The notes below the pieces were generated by a model. That model saw nothing but the letters and a program-made list of their open reading frames with translations, ran no database searches and was not told where the DNA came from. Source: CALSMU01 sp963926405 (GTDB taxonomy: Bacteria; Bacteroidota; Bacteroidia; Flavobacteriales_D; Parvicellaceae). From it: a stretch of DNA of 6,367 bases. Within the stretch, counting starts at the first letter, position 1, and every line of letters starts with the position of its first letter. The position numbers and the translations under genes are program-made. This document shows, in pieces, positions 6,080 through 6,367 of this stretch. The stretch lies in assembly GCA_963926405.1 (NCBI GenBank), contig CAWUXI010000124.1, forward strand, positions 1 to 6,367, in the 5' to 3' direction.

Positions 6080-6364
6080 CTACAAAAACATCGGAGTTCC
6101 AGCTGAATTTTCCTTTTGCGATTTTAAATACTCCTCCATTGTCATTTTCTCCGTTTCAAAGTAAATGCTATTGGTAAAATGCTTTGAAGTAGTAGTTGTA
6201 TTTATCTTCTTCTTAAACTCCTCAGCAGATACTCTCGCAATAATCCCATCTGGAAGCACCATAATTAACTCTGTGCGTGTATCGATTACAGAAACATCGT
6301 CCCAATCAAAAGCATTGTATTTCACAACAGCGTTTATTTCTTCCATAACCATCATAACCATCAC
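6080..6364 (-). CDS. Hypothetical small protein, open at the window edge
   Basis: A reading frame of up to 94 residues ending at TAG (6082-6080), with no stop before the window edge. I do not recognise it. It has no signal peptide or membrane segment. The composition is mixed, with FDWDDVSVID near the N-terminus, a lysine/threonine-rich middle (EEFKKKINTTTTSK) and a polar C-terminus (EYLKSQKENSAGTPMFL). The start is uncertain. A tandem 9-bp repeat ATGGTTATG (6361-6344) offers several ATGs (6361, 6355, 6352, 6346), and AAGGTG at 6367-6362 could serve as a weak ribosome-binding site for the one at 6355. Read one base earlier, the same repeat encodes GDGYDGYG, so it could instead be the tail of an upstream gene. 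It is probably element cargo, given its place on the integrase side of the att scar. Confidence 0.5.
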   Translation of the reverse strand: MMVMMVMEEINAVVKYNAFDWDDVSVIDTRTELIMVLPDGIIARVSAEEFKKKINTTTTSKHFTNSIYFETEKMTMEEYLKSQKENSAGTPMFL

Positions 6365-6367
6365 CTT

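Overview
The window is low-GC DNA from a member of the Bacteroidota, most likely a flavobacterium-like organism. Three things point there: promoters of the TTG/TAnnTTTG type rather than TTGACA/TATAAT, the wording of the Der and Era proteins, and a Bacteroidota-type tyrosine recombinase. It joins a stretch of ordinary housekeeping chromosome (about 302-4067) to what looks like the end of an integrated mobile element (about 4068 to beyond 6367).

Left part. At 1-301 (minus) lies the 5' end of a secreted protein gene with a carboxypeptidase-regulatory-like domain, interrupted by a frameshift at an A6 run. After an AT-rich spacer comes a complete radical SAM/SPASM protein (469-1491, plus), facing the minus-strand pair era-der. 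Era and Der are GTPases of ribosome assembly, 34 bp apart and probably one transcription unit. Divergent from era is an initiator tRNA-fMet (3808-3883) with a textbook Bacteroidota promoter and a strong intrinsic terminator.

Junction. At 4037-4080, read on the minus strand, is what appears to be the last 12-13 nt of a tRNA-Asp gene followed directly by its own terminator, with no tRNA body upstream. This is the expected scar at the far end of an element that integrated into the 3' end of tRNA-Asp. The element would extend rightwards, with the intact tRNA-Asp beyond the window.

Right part. An integrase with the full R-K-H-R-H-Y set (4269-5522) starts about 190 bp from that scar. A 14-bp perfect palindrome sits inside its promoter and is a likely operator. 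Downstream are 557 bp without an intact gene: a cluster of ATTCG/CGAAT direct and inverted repeats, two decayed coding fragments that converge at 5885-5888, then an unrecognised small minus-strand ORF running to the window edge. The accessory region looks eroded, but its integrase reads intact. No complete novel defence or metabolic system is visible. The best leads are the tRNA-Asp junction, the integrase operator, the repeat cluster and the orphan radical SAM protein.
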